Source of the DNA: Rubrobacter_A sp965214435
Lineage (GTDB): Bacteria; Actinomycetota; Rubrobacteria; Rubrobacterales; Rubrobacteraceae
DNA: 64,000 nucleotides
Direction: 5' to 3'
Assembly (NCBI GenBank): GCA_965214435.1
Contig: OZ243960.1
Location: 1,860,001 to 1,924,000 of the forward strand
Below are positions 17,028-24,952 of the stretch, one piece after another. The translations under genes and the position numbers were made by a program. Each line of letters begins with the position of its first letter. Positions within the stretch are counted from its first letter, which is position 1. The notes under the pieces were generated by a model. That model made no database searches. It was given only the letters and a program-made list of their open reading frames with translations, and had not been told where the DNA came from.

Positions 17028-18626
17028 GTGCGAGGCGGCAGCTACAAGACCCAGACGAACGCGCCGTTCCGCGGCGTACTACCGCTGCTCTTCCTACTAT
17101 CCTTGATACTCGCCGGGTGCGGCGGCCCCGAGACGCTGGACGAGCCGCCGCGCAACGTCCGGGAGCCGCAGGACGCTCCGGTCGGGCAGATCGAGCAGGG
17201 CGGCACGGCCCGGATCGTCCTTCCGGGTGAGACTACCTGCCGCAACGTCTACTTCGCGGAGTGCCAGGGTGCCGAGGCGCTTTCGGGCGTGGTCTTCGAG
17301 TCGCCGCTGGAGGTCGGACCCTCTACAGAGTACCGGCCGCTCCTGTCCGAGGCGATACCCTCCTACGCGACCGGGACGCTCGGCCTCGCGCCGTTTACCG
17401 TGGAGGTCCGGCTACGGGCCGATGCGGCGTTTTCCGACGGAGAGCCGGTGACGAGCGCGGATGTGCGCTGGAGCTACGAAAAGGCCGCTGAACTCGCGAG
17501 AAGCGGCGGCATCTCACCGCTCTACGCCGGTTTTGCGGGGCTGGAGCGGGTCGAGACCCCTGATCCCCGGACGGCGCGGCTGGTGTTCGAAGACCCGTTT
17601 GCGCCGTGGAAAGAGCTTCTTACCGCGCCGGTCTTGCCCCACCACGTCTACGAGGACCGGGAGTTCGGCCCCCGGATGCTGGACGAGGACCCGGTCGGGA
17701 GTGGCCCGTTTCTGCCCGAATCGGCCACCGGCGACCGGCTACGCTTCCGGGAGAACGAGCGGTACTGGATGGAGGGCTCCGGGTTTCCGAACCTCGGTGG
17801 ACTGGAGGTCCGGTTCGCACCGCCCGGCGCTGCCGCGGAGGCCCTGGCCGGCGGGGAGGCGGATTTCGGTACTCTGAGGTCCCTGACCCTGGGGGAGACT
17901 ACAGCCGCCGGTGAACTCCGGTTCGCCCCGGTAGCCCCGGTCCAGGTCGAACAACTCCTGTTCAACTCCCGCCGCCTCGACGACAAAGAGAGCCGGAGAA
18001 CCCTGTCCCGGGCGGTAGACCGGTCCGGCGTAGCCCAAGCCGTTGGCGGCGATAACGCTTCCGGTACGTTTCCCGTCGCCCGGAGCTTTGTCCCGCCGCG
18101 GTTCGTACCGGGATATGTGCCGGCCTGGGAGGTTGGTAGGGAAGTCCCGGAGACGCAGGACCTCTCCGGGGTCGGTACCCTGGATCTCGTCTACCTGGAG
18201 GATGAGCGCGGGACGGGACGCGAGGGCGCCGCCCGGCAGGCCGTCTCGGATCTCGAAGCCGCGGGTGCCCGGGTAGAGACCCGCGCGGTTCCGCCCGGAG
18301 AGTTCTTCGGCCGGGTGCTGCCGGAGGGGAGCTTTGATCTCGCCCTGTACGCTGGAGGTCCGCCCGCCGAATACGGGGCCATGCTACCGAGCCTGCCGCC
18401 GGAGGGTGCGGAGTTGCTGGCCGGTAGCCTGGCCGCTCTGGAGCCTGACGAGCAGGTGAGGTTACTTCCTGAGGCCCAGCGGGAGCTTGCGGCGGAGTCG
18501 GCTGTGCTACCTCTGTTCGTGTGGTCCGGTTCGTATGCGTGGTCGAGCGGGCTGTCGGGGCCGCGCCCGGATACCCCGTACCGGTCGCTGTTGTGGAACG
18601 TGCGGGAGTGGGGGTTTTTCAAGTAG
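17028..18626 (+). CDS. Second peptide-binding lipoprotein of the importer (SBP family 5)
   Basis: The 532-residue protein has a Sec-type lipoprotein signal with lipobox Cys at about 31 (LILAGC), not a Tat signal. The mature part is a family 5 binding protein (DPFAPWKELLTAPVLPHHVYE and DPVGSGPF elements) that is clearly paralogous to the first gene of the operon but divergent. It lies 36 bases downstream of the last ATPase and probably broadens the ligand range of the same transporter. The GTG start has no strong RBS. Confidence 0.9.
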   Translation: MRGGSYKTQTNAPFRGVLPLLFLLSLILAGCGGPETLDEPPRNVREPQDAPVGQIEQGGTARIVLPGETTCRNVYFAECQGAEALSGVVFESPLEVGPSTEYRPLLSEAIPSYATGTLGLAPFTVEVRLRADAAFSDGEPVTSADVRWSYEKAAELARSGGISPLYAGFAGLERVETPDPRTARLVFEDPFAPWKELLTAPVLPHHVYEDREFGPRMLDEDPVGSGPFLPESATGDRLRFRENERYWMEGSGFPNLGGLEVRFAPPGAAAEALAGGEADFGTLRSLTLGETTAAGELRFAPVAPVQVEQLLFNSRRLDDKESRRTLSRAVDRSGVAQAVGGDNASGTFPVARSFVPPRFVPGYVPAWEVGREVPETQDLSGVGTLDLVYLEDERGTGREGAARQAVSDLEAAGARVETRAVPPGEFFGRVLPEGSFDLALYAGGPPAEYGAMLPSLPPEGAELLAGSLAALEPDEQVRLLPEAQRELAAESAVLPLFVWSGSYAWSSGLSGPRPDTPYRSLLWNVREWGFFK

Positions 18627-18642
18627 GTAGTAGAATGTATGC

Positions 18643-19887
18643 GTGTGGAGGAACACCACGAAAGACCCCGTCCGGCGCCGCGCCCTTCTGTGGCGGCTGG
18701 CGTTCGCGGTCCTGATCGCCGCTCTGATCCTGGGGGCTTACTTTTTCGGCCGCTCCCAGAGTTTGGCCGGTCTCGACCCGGAGGATCAGGATAGCGTAGA
18801 ACTCTACGCCGAAGCCCTGAACCTGGTCGAAAATGACTACGTGGACCAGAAAGCCGTAGACCCGGACAAACAGACCTACGGGGCGATAAAGGGCATGCTC
18901 GACACCCTGGGAGATGAGGGACACACCAGGTTCCTGACGCCTGAGGAAGCAGAAGATAACAGCCAGAACCTATCCGGCAAGTACGTCGGTATCGGGGTGA
19001 CGCTGGAGAACAAAGAGGGACGCGCCGTAGTCGCGGCTCCTATAGACGGTTCCCCGGCGGCCGAGGCTGGGATAGAGCCTGAAGACGTGCTGCTCTCGGT
19101 AAACGGCGAGAGCGTCGAGGGACAGGAAATCTCGCGGATCGCCGAGCAGGTCCGGGGGCCGGAGGGAACCGAGGTCGAGCTTACGATGCTGCGCGGGGAA
19201 GAGGAGCAGAGCTTTACCCTGGAGCGCGCCGAGGTAAATCTGCCGGTCGTCTCGTGGGCCATGGTCCCCGGTACGGACACCGCTGATTTGCGGCTGACCT
19301 CGTTTTCGTCGGACAGCGCCGGGGAACTGAGAAAAGCCATAGACGAGGCCCGGCAAGCCGGGGCGGAGCGGTTTGTGCTGGACCTCCGGAACAACCCGGG
19401 CGGGGCCCTGGATCAGGCGGTCGAGATGGCGGGGTTTTTCCTGAAGCCCGGAAGCCCGGTTTATCTCCGCCAGGACGCTTCCGGGGACCGTAAAGAGGTG
19501 CCCGTCCCGAACGACGCGGAACCCGTGGACCTGCCGCTGACCGTCCTGGTAAACGAGGGCTCGGCATCAAGCTCCGAGATACTCGCCGGAGCCCTCCGGG
19601 ACAACGGCCGGGCGGAACTCGTCGGCACCCAGACGTTCGGCACCGGGACCGTACTGGCCCGGAAAAAGCTGGACGACGGGTCGGAGATACTACTCGGTAT
19701 AGCGGAGTGGTTGACGCCGGACGGAGACTTTATCCGGGAGAGCGGCATAGAGCCCGGCGTCGTAGTCGAGATGCCGGAGGGAGAAAGCTCCCTCGTTCCC
19801 CGAACCCTTGAGGATCTCTCCCAACAAGAAGTCCGCGACCGGGACTCTCAACTCGCCCGCGCCCTCGAAGTGGTCCGGGGGGAGTAG
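18643..19887 (+). CDS. S41 C-terminal processing peptidase-like protein with altered catalytic residues
   Basis: The 414-residue protein has one N-terminal membrane helix (14-34), a PDZ domain (about 110-195) and an S41 peptidase domain. The nucleophile motif NEGSASSSEI (304-313, Ser309 expected) is present. The position normally occupied by the general-base Lys in TFGKG is Thr334 (TFGTGTV), and the usual following Gln is Leu338. I recall similar TFGTG variants in other bacteria, so this may define a subfamily instead of a dead enzyme; that is not certain. The GTG at 18643 overlaps the apparent RBS, so the start is approximate. Confidence 0.85.
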   Translation: MWRNTTKDPVRRRALLWRLAFAVLIAALILGAYFFGRSQSLAGLDPEDQDSVELYAEALNLVENDYVDQKAVDPDKQTYGAIKGMLDTLGDEGHTRFLTPEEAEDNSQNLSGKYVGIGVTLENKEGRAVVAAPIDGSPAAEAGIEPEDVLLSVNGESVEGQEISRIAEQVRGPEGTEVELTMLRGEEEQSFTLERAEVNLPVVSWAMVPGTDTADLRLTSFSSDSAGELRKAIDEARQAGAERFVLDLRNNPGGALDQAVEMAGFFLKPGSPVYLRQDASGDRKEVPVPNDAEPVDLPLTVLVNEGSASSSEILAGALRDNGRAELVGTQTFGTGTVLARKKLDDGSEILLGIAEWLTPDGDFIRESGIEPGVVVEMPEGESSLVPRTLEDLSQQEVRDRDSQLARALEVVRGE

Positions 19888-19963
19888 CCTCTCCGCACAC
19901 CGGGTAAGACTCCCCAATGACAATGTTTTGGAAGATAGAACTCCGGCCCGCCGGAGAACGGCC

Positions 19964-20437
19964 GTGAACCTCCCGCGGCGGGCGGTTTACGGGGCGCTCG
20001 GTGGGGCCGGCGGCACGCTTGCCCTTACCGGATTCAGAAAAACGTTGGCCCGCGTCGGGCTCGTGCACGAGACCGCGCCGCAGCAGGTAGTCTCGCGTCT
20101 CGAAGAGTTGGGGCTACTCGACGGCATATCCTCTAGTGGCCGCGACGTCCTGACCATGGCCGCTCATGTGTTATACGGTACCGGTGCCGGGACGGTGTTC
20201 GGTATCCTGCGCCGGGAGAGCGGCGGGCTGGCCGAGGAGGTGGCCGCCGGTTCGGCGCTCGGTGTACTAGCCTGGGGCGCGGGCTGGTCCAGTTGGCTGC
20301 CGCTCTCGGGCGTGCATCTGCCGCCGTGGAAGCAGCATACCCCGAAGGTACTGCTCCCGATCCTGGACCACGCGTTCTTCGGCGGGGTGTGGGCTTTGAT
20401 CTACCTCGGACTACGCTACGGCTCCGGTGAAAAGTAG
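19964..20437 (+). CDS. Uncharacterised membrane protein of 157 residues
   Basis: GTG 19964 is preceded by GGAG at eight bases; the longer frame upstream overlaps the S41 gene and lacks an RBS. The protein has a hydrophobic N-terminal helix (AVYGALGGAGGTLALTGF), a middle charged part (about 30-60), then hydrophobic segments at about 60-76, 88-105 and 130-150. It loosely recalls DUF1440/YagU-type membrane proteins, but I cannot place it firmly. Confidence 0.65.
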   Translation: MNLPRRAVYGALGGAGGTLALTGFRKTLARVGLVHETAPQQVVSRLEELGLLDGISSSGRDVLTMAAHVLYGTGAGTVFGILRRESGGLAEEVAAGSALGVLAWGAGWSSWLPLSGVHLPPWKQHTPKVLLPILDHAFFGGVWALIYLGLRYGSGEK

Positions 20438-20461
20438 CACCGCTAGCCCTGCAACCTATGT

Positions 20462-20506
20462 TTGAGGGGCATCCGCCGCCGGGTACCATACCAGTCGTAA
20501 ACGACT
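20462..20506 (+). promoter_or_regulatory. Promoter with palindrome at the start site, upstream of the SRPBCC gene
   Basis: TTGAGG (20462-20467) and TACCAT (20484-20489) are separated by 16 bases. The predicted start lies inside an exact 14-bp palindrome-like element, AGTCGT-AA-ACGACT (20493-20506), an arrangement expected for a repressor site or a short 5' hairpin. Confidence 0.45.
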
Positions 20507-20519
20507 AGAAAGAGAAGGT

Positions 20520-20987
20520 ATGGCTCAGCGCGCAAACGAGAGTGTGGAAGTTGGGGCTCCCGTACAGGACGTATTCGCTTACTGGTCCAACTTTGAGAAC
20601 TTTCCGCAGTTCATGGACAACATAGAGGAAGTCCGGATGACCGGTCAGGACATGAGCCACTGGCGGATTAAAGGTCCGCTCGGGCAGTCCGTTGAGTTCG
20701 ACGCCAAAACGACCGAGCTTGACCCGAACCGCGGCATCGGCTGGAACGCCGTAGACGGCGACGTGATGACCGCCGGCGAGGTGAAGTTCGAGGAGGCCGC
20801 CCCCGGCCGCACCCGCGTCGAGGTGACCATGAACTACTCCGACCCGCCCGGTGGCAAGGTCGGCGAGGTGGTAGCGGGCGCGATCTCGGACCCTGAAAAG
20901 CGGCTCCGCGAGGACCTGCGTAACTTCGAGCAGATAGTAGAGCGCGGCGAGTTGGGTGGGGCGAGCAGCCAGTCCCCCAGCCGGTAG
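20520..20987 (+). CDS. SRPBCC / START-like (COQ10-type) protein
   Basis: The 155-residue protein is a single SRPBCC domain. It has the typical opening ESVEVGAPVQDVFAYWSNFENFPQF, the central strand WRIKGPLGQSVEF and a C-terminal amphipathic helix (PEKRLREDLRNFEQIVE). Such proteins bind hydrophobic ligands or act as cyclase/dehydrase-like scaffolds. The ligand is unknown. The gene is monocistronic with its own promoter and is followed by an inverted repeat. Confidence 0.88.
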   Translation: MAQRANESVEVGAPVQDVFAYWSNFENFPQFMDNIEEVRMTGQDMSHWRIKGPLGQSVEFDAKTTELDPNRGIGWNAVDGDVMTAGEVKFEEAAPGRTRVEVTMNYSDPPGGKVGEVVAGAISDPEKRLREDLRNFEQIVERGELGGASSQSPSR

Positions 20988-21007
20988 ACCTCGTCCGGTA
21001 TAGACCG

Positions 21008-21039
21008 GGAAGCCGCCGGGTTTTTTATCGGCGGCTTCC
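21008..21039 (+). terminator. Perfect 10-bp inverted repeat after the SRPBCC gene
   Basis: GGAAGCCGCC (21008-21017) and GGCGGCTTCC (21030-21039) flank a 12-base loop containing six Ts. The hairpin is strong, but the T tract lies in the loop instead of after the stem, so termination efficiency is unclear. Confidence 0.5.
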
Positions 21040-21124
21040 TCTGATAGTTATCAAAACCACGACTGGTTAGATCGACCCGGAGTAAAGTTCAGGCAAGGTT
21101 TAGTACTCGGAAAAGAGGTTCCCG

Positions 21125-21277
21125 TTGGCAGTCGCGACAGTATCTTTCATAGTCCTGGTAATCTTCGCAATTATAATAGTTCCGGTCTTGGTCCGGGTCT
21201 TTGGCGAAGCGGTTAACCGCAATGAGAACCAGGAAGATAAGGGCGAAGACCGGGGCTCTAACCGGCATGGCGAGTAA
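21125..21277 (+). CDS. Small single-pass membrane protein, 50 residues
   Basis: TTG 21125 is preceded by AGAGG at six bases and encodes a 50-residue protein. A hydrophobic helix occupies about residues 4-26 (VSFIVLVIFAIIIVPVLVRVF), followed by a charged, Asn/Glu/Lys/Asp-rich tail ending HGE. This helix-plus-charged-tail layout is common in real small membrane proteins. It lies between the SRPBCC gene and the convergent principal sigma gene. Confidence 0.5.
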   Translation: MAVATVSFIVLVIFAIIIVPVLVRVFGEAVNRNENQEDKGEDRGSNRHGE

Positions 21278-21303
21278 ACTTCTCACCGGACTTTCGGGCG
21301 GTA

Positions 21304-22398
21304 CTATTCCAGAAGATCGCGGAGGCTCGCGGCGTGGGGGCTGGTCTTAATCTTGGCGAGCGCCGTGAGTTGTATCTGACGGATACGCTCGCGGGTAACC
21401 TCAAAGCGTTCTCCGACCTCTTCGAGCGTCTTCGGCTGGCCGCCGGTCAGCCCGAAACGGTACTCCAGCACCATCCGCTCCCTCTCCGGTAGACCGTTCA
21501 AGGCTTCGCGCATCCGGGCTTTGAGCAGCGAGGATTTCGCGAGGTCGTGCGGGTTCTCCGAGTCGTCGTCGGCTATAAAGTCGCCGAGTTCCGAGGAGTG
21601 GTCTTCACCGACCGGGGTTTCCAGGGAGATAGAGCGGCGGCTGACCCGCCGGATGCGGGAGATCTCCTCCGCCTCCGTCTCCATTACAGCCCCGATCTCC
21701 TCGTCCGTCGGATCGCGGTTCAGGTCCGCGGCGAGCCCCCGCTGCACCCGGTAGTACTTGTTTATTTTCTCGACCATGTGGACCGGCACCCGGATGGTGC
21801 GTCCCTTGTCCGCAATGGCGCGGGTAACGGCTTGGCGGATCCACCACGTCGCGTACGTGGAGAACTTGTAGCCTTTGCGGTAGTCGAACTTCTCGACCGC
21901 CCGCATAAGGCCGATATTACCTTCCTGGATAAGGTCCAGCAGCGACACGCCGCGGCTCGCATACTTTTTGGCTATCGAGACTACGAGCCGTAGGTTTGCG
22001 CGGGTAAGGTGAGCCTTGGCCCGCCGGTCGCCCCGCTCTATGCGCTTTGCCAGGTAGACTTCCTGGGCTTTCGTGAGCAGCGGGGTCTTACCGATCTCGT
22101 CCAGGTACATCTGGACCGCGTCCCCGGTGTAGCGGGTCTTGAGGTCGCTTTCCAGAACCTCCTCGACTATCTGGACGTCCTCTTCCTCTTTCATGGTATT
22201 TTCGAGAAACCCGGCATCCACTACCTCGACGCCGTGCTCCCGGAGAAGACCGTAGACCTGGTGGATCTCATCGGTCGAGAGGTCCACTTCCTGTAGTAGT
22301 TCCAGAACTTCCCCAGATTCCAGGGTGCCGGTCTGCTGTCCGGCCTCGAAAAGCTCTTGAACTTCTTCTATTTCCCGCAGGTCGCGCTGAGGTTGCAC
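21304..22398 (-). CDS. rpoD: Principal sigma factor RpoD/SigA
   Basis: The 364-residue protein has region 1.2 (YTGDAVQMYLDEIGKTPLLT), region 2 (NLRLVVSIAKKYASRGVSLLDLIQEGNIGLMRAVEKFDYRKGYKFSTYATWWIRQA), region 3, and region 4 with the VTRERIRQI recognition helix. Region 1.1 is short or absent. GTG 22398 (VQPQRDLREIEE) is chosen because AGGGG lies upstream and a promoter with -10 TATATT lies between it and the longer TTG start at 22473. This is the housekeeping sigma, or a very close paralogue. Confidence 0.93.
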   Translation of the reverse strand: MQPQRDLREIEEVQELFEAGQQTGTLESGEVLELLQEVDLSTDEIHQVYGLLREHGVEVVDAGFLENTMKEEEDVQIVEEVLESDLKTRYTGDAVQMYLDEIGKTPLLTKAQEVYLAKRIERGDRRAKAHLTRANLRLVVSIAKKYASRGVSLLDLIQEGNIGLMRAVEKFDYRKGYKFSTYATWWIRQAVTRAIADKGRTIRVPVHMVEKINKYYRVQRGLAADLNRDPTDEEIGAVMETEAEEISRIRRVSRRSISLETPVGEDHSSELGDFIADDDSENPHDLAKSSLLKARMREALNGLPERERMVLEYRFGLTGGQPKTLEEVGERFEVTRERIRQIQLTALAKIKTSPHAASLRDLLE

Positions 22399-22445
22399 TA
22401 TACCCCTGGCTGTTCTAAAAAGGAACTTGCCCTTGCTTACTACGT

Positions 22446-22473
22446 AATATATCCCAAACAGGTTAAAGATCAA
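22446..22473 (-). promoter_or_regulatory. rpoD promoter
   Basis: Minus-strand TTGATC (22468-22473) and TATATT (22446-22451) with a 16-base spacer lie about 45 bases upstream of the chosen GTG. A weaker plus-strand pair (TTAAAG 22463-22468, TATACA 22486-22491, spacer 17) overlaps it and could serve the divergent DUF697 gene. Confidence 0.6.
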
Positions 22474-22527
22474 CAGACCTCCGGGTATACATATAAAAGC
22501 CCAACGCCCGGAGAAAGGAACCCGGCC

Positions 22528-23301
22528 ATGATAGGTATCAGGAGCCTCTACAAAGCGCTCAACGAGTCTCGCAAGTCTTCCCGCCAGCGGGCCACACTGG
22601 CGGTCACCGGCGACTCACCCGAAGCCGGACGGCTGGCGGAGTTGCTCGGGGCGGAGCGTTCGGCGAGAAAAGCCGAGATAGTCCTCTCCGTCTCGGGCAG
22701 CGGCCGGAAAACCTCCATCAAGCTCTCGGGACCGGCGGTCGAGGACGAACAGGATATCTCACCCCGGGACGCGCTGGCGGACCTGACGGATGAGGAGGTC
22801 GCGAGCAGGTTAGTACCGGACATCGTGGATGCGGTGGATAGCGAACACCTCGTACCTCTCGGCCGTGGATACCAGGCGTTCCGGCGGCCGGTGTGCGAGG
22901 AGCTTATCCGCAAGAACGCCTGGCAGAACGCCATGGTCGGCGCGATACCGGTCCCGGGCGCGGACCTACCGGTGATGACCGCTAACCAGGGCCGGATGGT
23001 CTTGAACCTGGCAGCCGTCCACGGTCAGGAGATGACGCTGGAGCGGGCGCGGGAGCTCGTCGGGGTGCTCGGGGCCGGTCTTGCGCTCCGGGGGCTCGGA
23101 CGGCAGTTGGTGAAGATCCTGCCGGTCGGCGGCTGGGCCGTGGCTGGCGCCATCGGCTACGCCGGCACGCTCGCGATGGGCCGCGCCGCGCTACTCTACT
23201 TCGAGCGCGGCCGCCAGCCGGAGTCTGACGAGCTGTCGGATATCCGACGCCGCGCTCAAGAAGAAGCGAAGTCCTTTTTCTCGCGCTTCCGGCGCCGCTA
23301 G
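22528..23301 (+). CDS. DUF697 (YcjF-like) membrane-associated protein
   Basis: The 257-residue protein has a C-terminal DUF697 domain (about 130-230): NAMVGAIPVPGADLP, VLNLAAVHGQEM and two hydrophobic helices (LVGVLGAGLALRGLG, ILPVGGWAVAGAIGYAGTLAMG). The N-terminal half, with RATLAVTGDSPEAGRLAELL, looks like a remnant nucleotide-binding-type fold without a visible P-loop. ATG 22528 follows GAGAAAGGA; the frame upstream overlaps the rpoD leader. Function is unknown; relatives are often fused to GTPase domains. Confidence 0.8.
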   Translation: MIGIRSLYKALNESRKSSRQRATLAVTGDSPEAGRLAELLGAERSARKAEIVLSVSGSGRKTSIKLSGPAVEDEQDISPRDALADLTDEEVASRLVPDIVDAVDSEHLVPLGRGYQAFRRPVCEELIRKNAWQNAMVGAIPVPGADLPVMTANQGRMVLNLAAVHGQEMTLERARELVGVLGAGLALRGLGRQLVKILPVGGWAVAGAIGYAGTLAMGRAALLYFERGRQPESDELSDIRRRAQEEAKSFFSRFRRR

Positions 23302-23756
23302 AGTGCGGTCAAAGCGCTACTAAAGGCCCTTCTCAGGTATCCTCGGGTGATCTCTGTTCGGGTGCGTTAGGCTTCTTCAAACTCTACCCTTGCGAGACGA
23401 TGCTGGAAGAAAGCGCCAGAGTGTCCGCTGAACGCGGCGCCGTTTCCGGGAGGTCTGTCTGGAAAGGGGTTGAGGCCGAGCGGTAGGCCGCCGCAGATAT
23501 TAGATATTCATTAACCTCGTTCCCTCGCGCAATCTCCTGGCCGGCGGACGGACCGGCGGACGGAAACTTTGTAGGCTCAAAAATCATACCTGGGTTTAAA
23601 AGATTGCTGGAGCTTTGAACGGTTGGCGCCGTTCGTCCGTATTACAGAGCGAGACCAGCAAAGCAAGCCCGAAAGAAGGGTTTTCCTGGCCTAGACCACG
23701 GAGTTCCGGCCGTAAGGCTGCGTCTGTAAGCTACATTGTTTGTTCGAGAGAGGAGT
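23302..23756. other. 455-bp intergenic region
   Basis: I find no supported gene here. There is an exact 12-bp tandem duplication CCGGCGGACGGA (23541-23552 and 23553-23564) and a 6-bp-arm hairpin GAACGG/CCGTTC (23617-23634). Neither has an obvious role. The segment may hold the promoter of the broken surface-protein gene that follows. Confidence 0.35.
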
Positions 23757-24039
23757 ATGCCTGTGAAGGTAGTGATGACCGCGGGTACGGCGCTGACGGC
23801 GCACGACAGCGACAGTAGGTTCAACCTCGCGGTAGGTCCCTCCGGTCCTGCAGGACGATGATACGGCTATCGAGGACGGTGAGATCGAACGCTTCCCCGT
23901 AGGCACTGGGAACACTTCCGCCCCGACCTCGCTGCCCGACTCCGGCGGACCGGTGCTACGGGTCCCGGCTGGCGGCCTGCTGGTCCTCGGGACCGGCGTT
24001 CTGGGCATCTTTTTGCTCCGCCGGCGCCACATTTCGTAA
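23757..24039 (+). pseudogene. Frameshifted small LPXTG-like surface protein
   Basis: A first frame opens at ATG 23757 (or GTG 23763, seven bases after AGGAG) with MPVKVVMTAGTALTAHDSDSR and ends at TGA 23859-23861. A second frame, open from 23836 to TAA 24037-24039, contains QDDDTAIEDGEIERFPVGTG. It then has a C-terminal sorting-like signal: LPDSGG, a hydrophobic stretch (VPAGGLLVLGTGVLGIFLL) and RRRH. The two frames overlap at 23836-23861 and join sensibly if one base is lost or two gained there. This is either a true pseudogene or an assembly indel. No sortase gene is in the window. Confidence 0.5.
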
Positions 24040-24055
24040 CTTTCGGAGGTACTCC

Positions 24056-24087
24056 GCGTCATACTACGTAAGCGTCATACTACGTAA
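24056..24087. repeat. 16-bp tandem duplication upstream of the second ECF operon
   Basis: GCGTCATACTACGTAA occurs twice in immediate tandem (24056-24071, 24072-24087). Each copy contains the palindrome TACGTA and a CGTC box that could serve as an ECF -10 element, with GTAAC 16 bases upstream of the first. The surrounding 24040-24379 spacer (340 bp) also has an inverted repeat TCTGGTC/GACCAGA (24123-24148) and a consensus TATAAT (24189-24194) without a matching -35. Confidence 0.45.
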
Positions 24088-24379
24088 GAAGGATGGAAGC
24101 TCCCACACGGGCCTCTATTACTTCTGGTCGTCGGTTTAGAAGACCAGAGATGGGTGAGTTGGAGGATACGCGCGCCTCGTACGCCGCATATAATTGGTAC
24201 GGTAGAAAGTTGTTGCGGCGCGGGGTGTCGGAATTTCTTACCATGGGAGGTGGGATCAGAGATGAGGCGGCTCAGGTGCGCGGTGAGTTTTGTACCTCCT
24301 TCTCTAGCGCCCGGGTTCCGGGTGGCACCTCCGGAGCGCGGTATCCCGAACGGCGGTATCGGGGTTCTCCGGAGGGTCG

Positions 24380-24952
24380 GTGGCGAGGGATAACGTCCGC
24401 GGTAGAGGAAGGTGGTTCCGGACCTCAGCTTTCGACGGTGAGGCTGAGCTGCGGGCTGCCTACACCGCCCACGGCGGCGAACTCTACCGGCTTTCTTTGC
24501 GGACTTTGGGTGATGCCGGCCTCGCCGAGGAGGCGGTGCAGGAGACGTTTTTGCGGGCGTGGCGCGCTTCGGACCGCTTTGACGCGGCGCGCGGCTCTCT
24601 ACGGACCTGGTTGTTCGCTATCGGGCGTAATGTCGTGATAGACCTGGCCCGGTCGCGCCGGTCGCGACCGGATACCACGAAGCTCGAAGAGGGTTTCGTG
24701 CACGCTCGACGCTCGGGGAACCCTACCGAGGAGCCTATCGAGGGAGCCCTTAAGTCCTGGGAGATAGAAGAAGCGTTGCGGAATATTAGTACCAACCACC
24801 GGCGGGTGATCGTGGAGACCTACTACCGCGGCCGCTCCAGCGCGGAGGTTGCCGCGGAACTCGGGGTTCCGGAGGGTACGGTGCGGAGCCGGCTGTTCTA
24901 CGGCCTCAAGGCGCTGCGGCTGGCGCTGGACGAGGGGGGGTGGAGAGAGTGA
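24380..24952 (+). CDS. ECF-type RNA polymerase sigma factor
   Basis: The 190-residue protein has region 2 (about 25-92; AEEAVQETFLRAWRAS and GSLRTWLFAIGRNVVIDLARSRR) and region 4 (about 125-180; SSAEVAAELGVPEGTVRSRLFYGLKALR). It resembles the SigK/SigL-like groups that pair with RskA anti-sigmas. The GTG start follows GGAGG by about four bases. Its stop overlaps the next start as GTGA. Confidence 0.92.
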   Translation: MARDNVRGRGRWFRTSAFDGEAELRAAYTAHGGELYRLSLRTLGDAGLAEEAVQETFLRAWRASDRFDAARGSLRTWLFAIGRNVVIDLARSRRSRPDTTKLEEGFVHARRSGNPTEEPIEGALKSWEIEEALRNISTNHRRVIVETYYRGRSSAEVAAELGVPEGTVRSRLFYGLKALRLALDEGGWRE

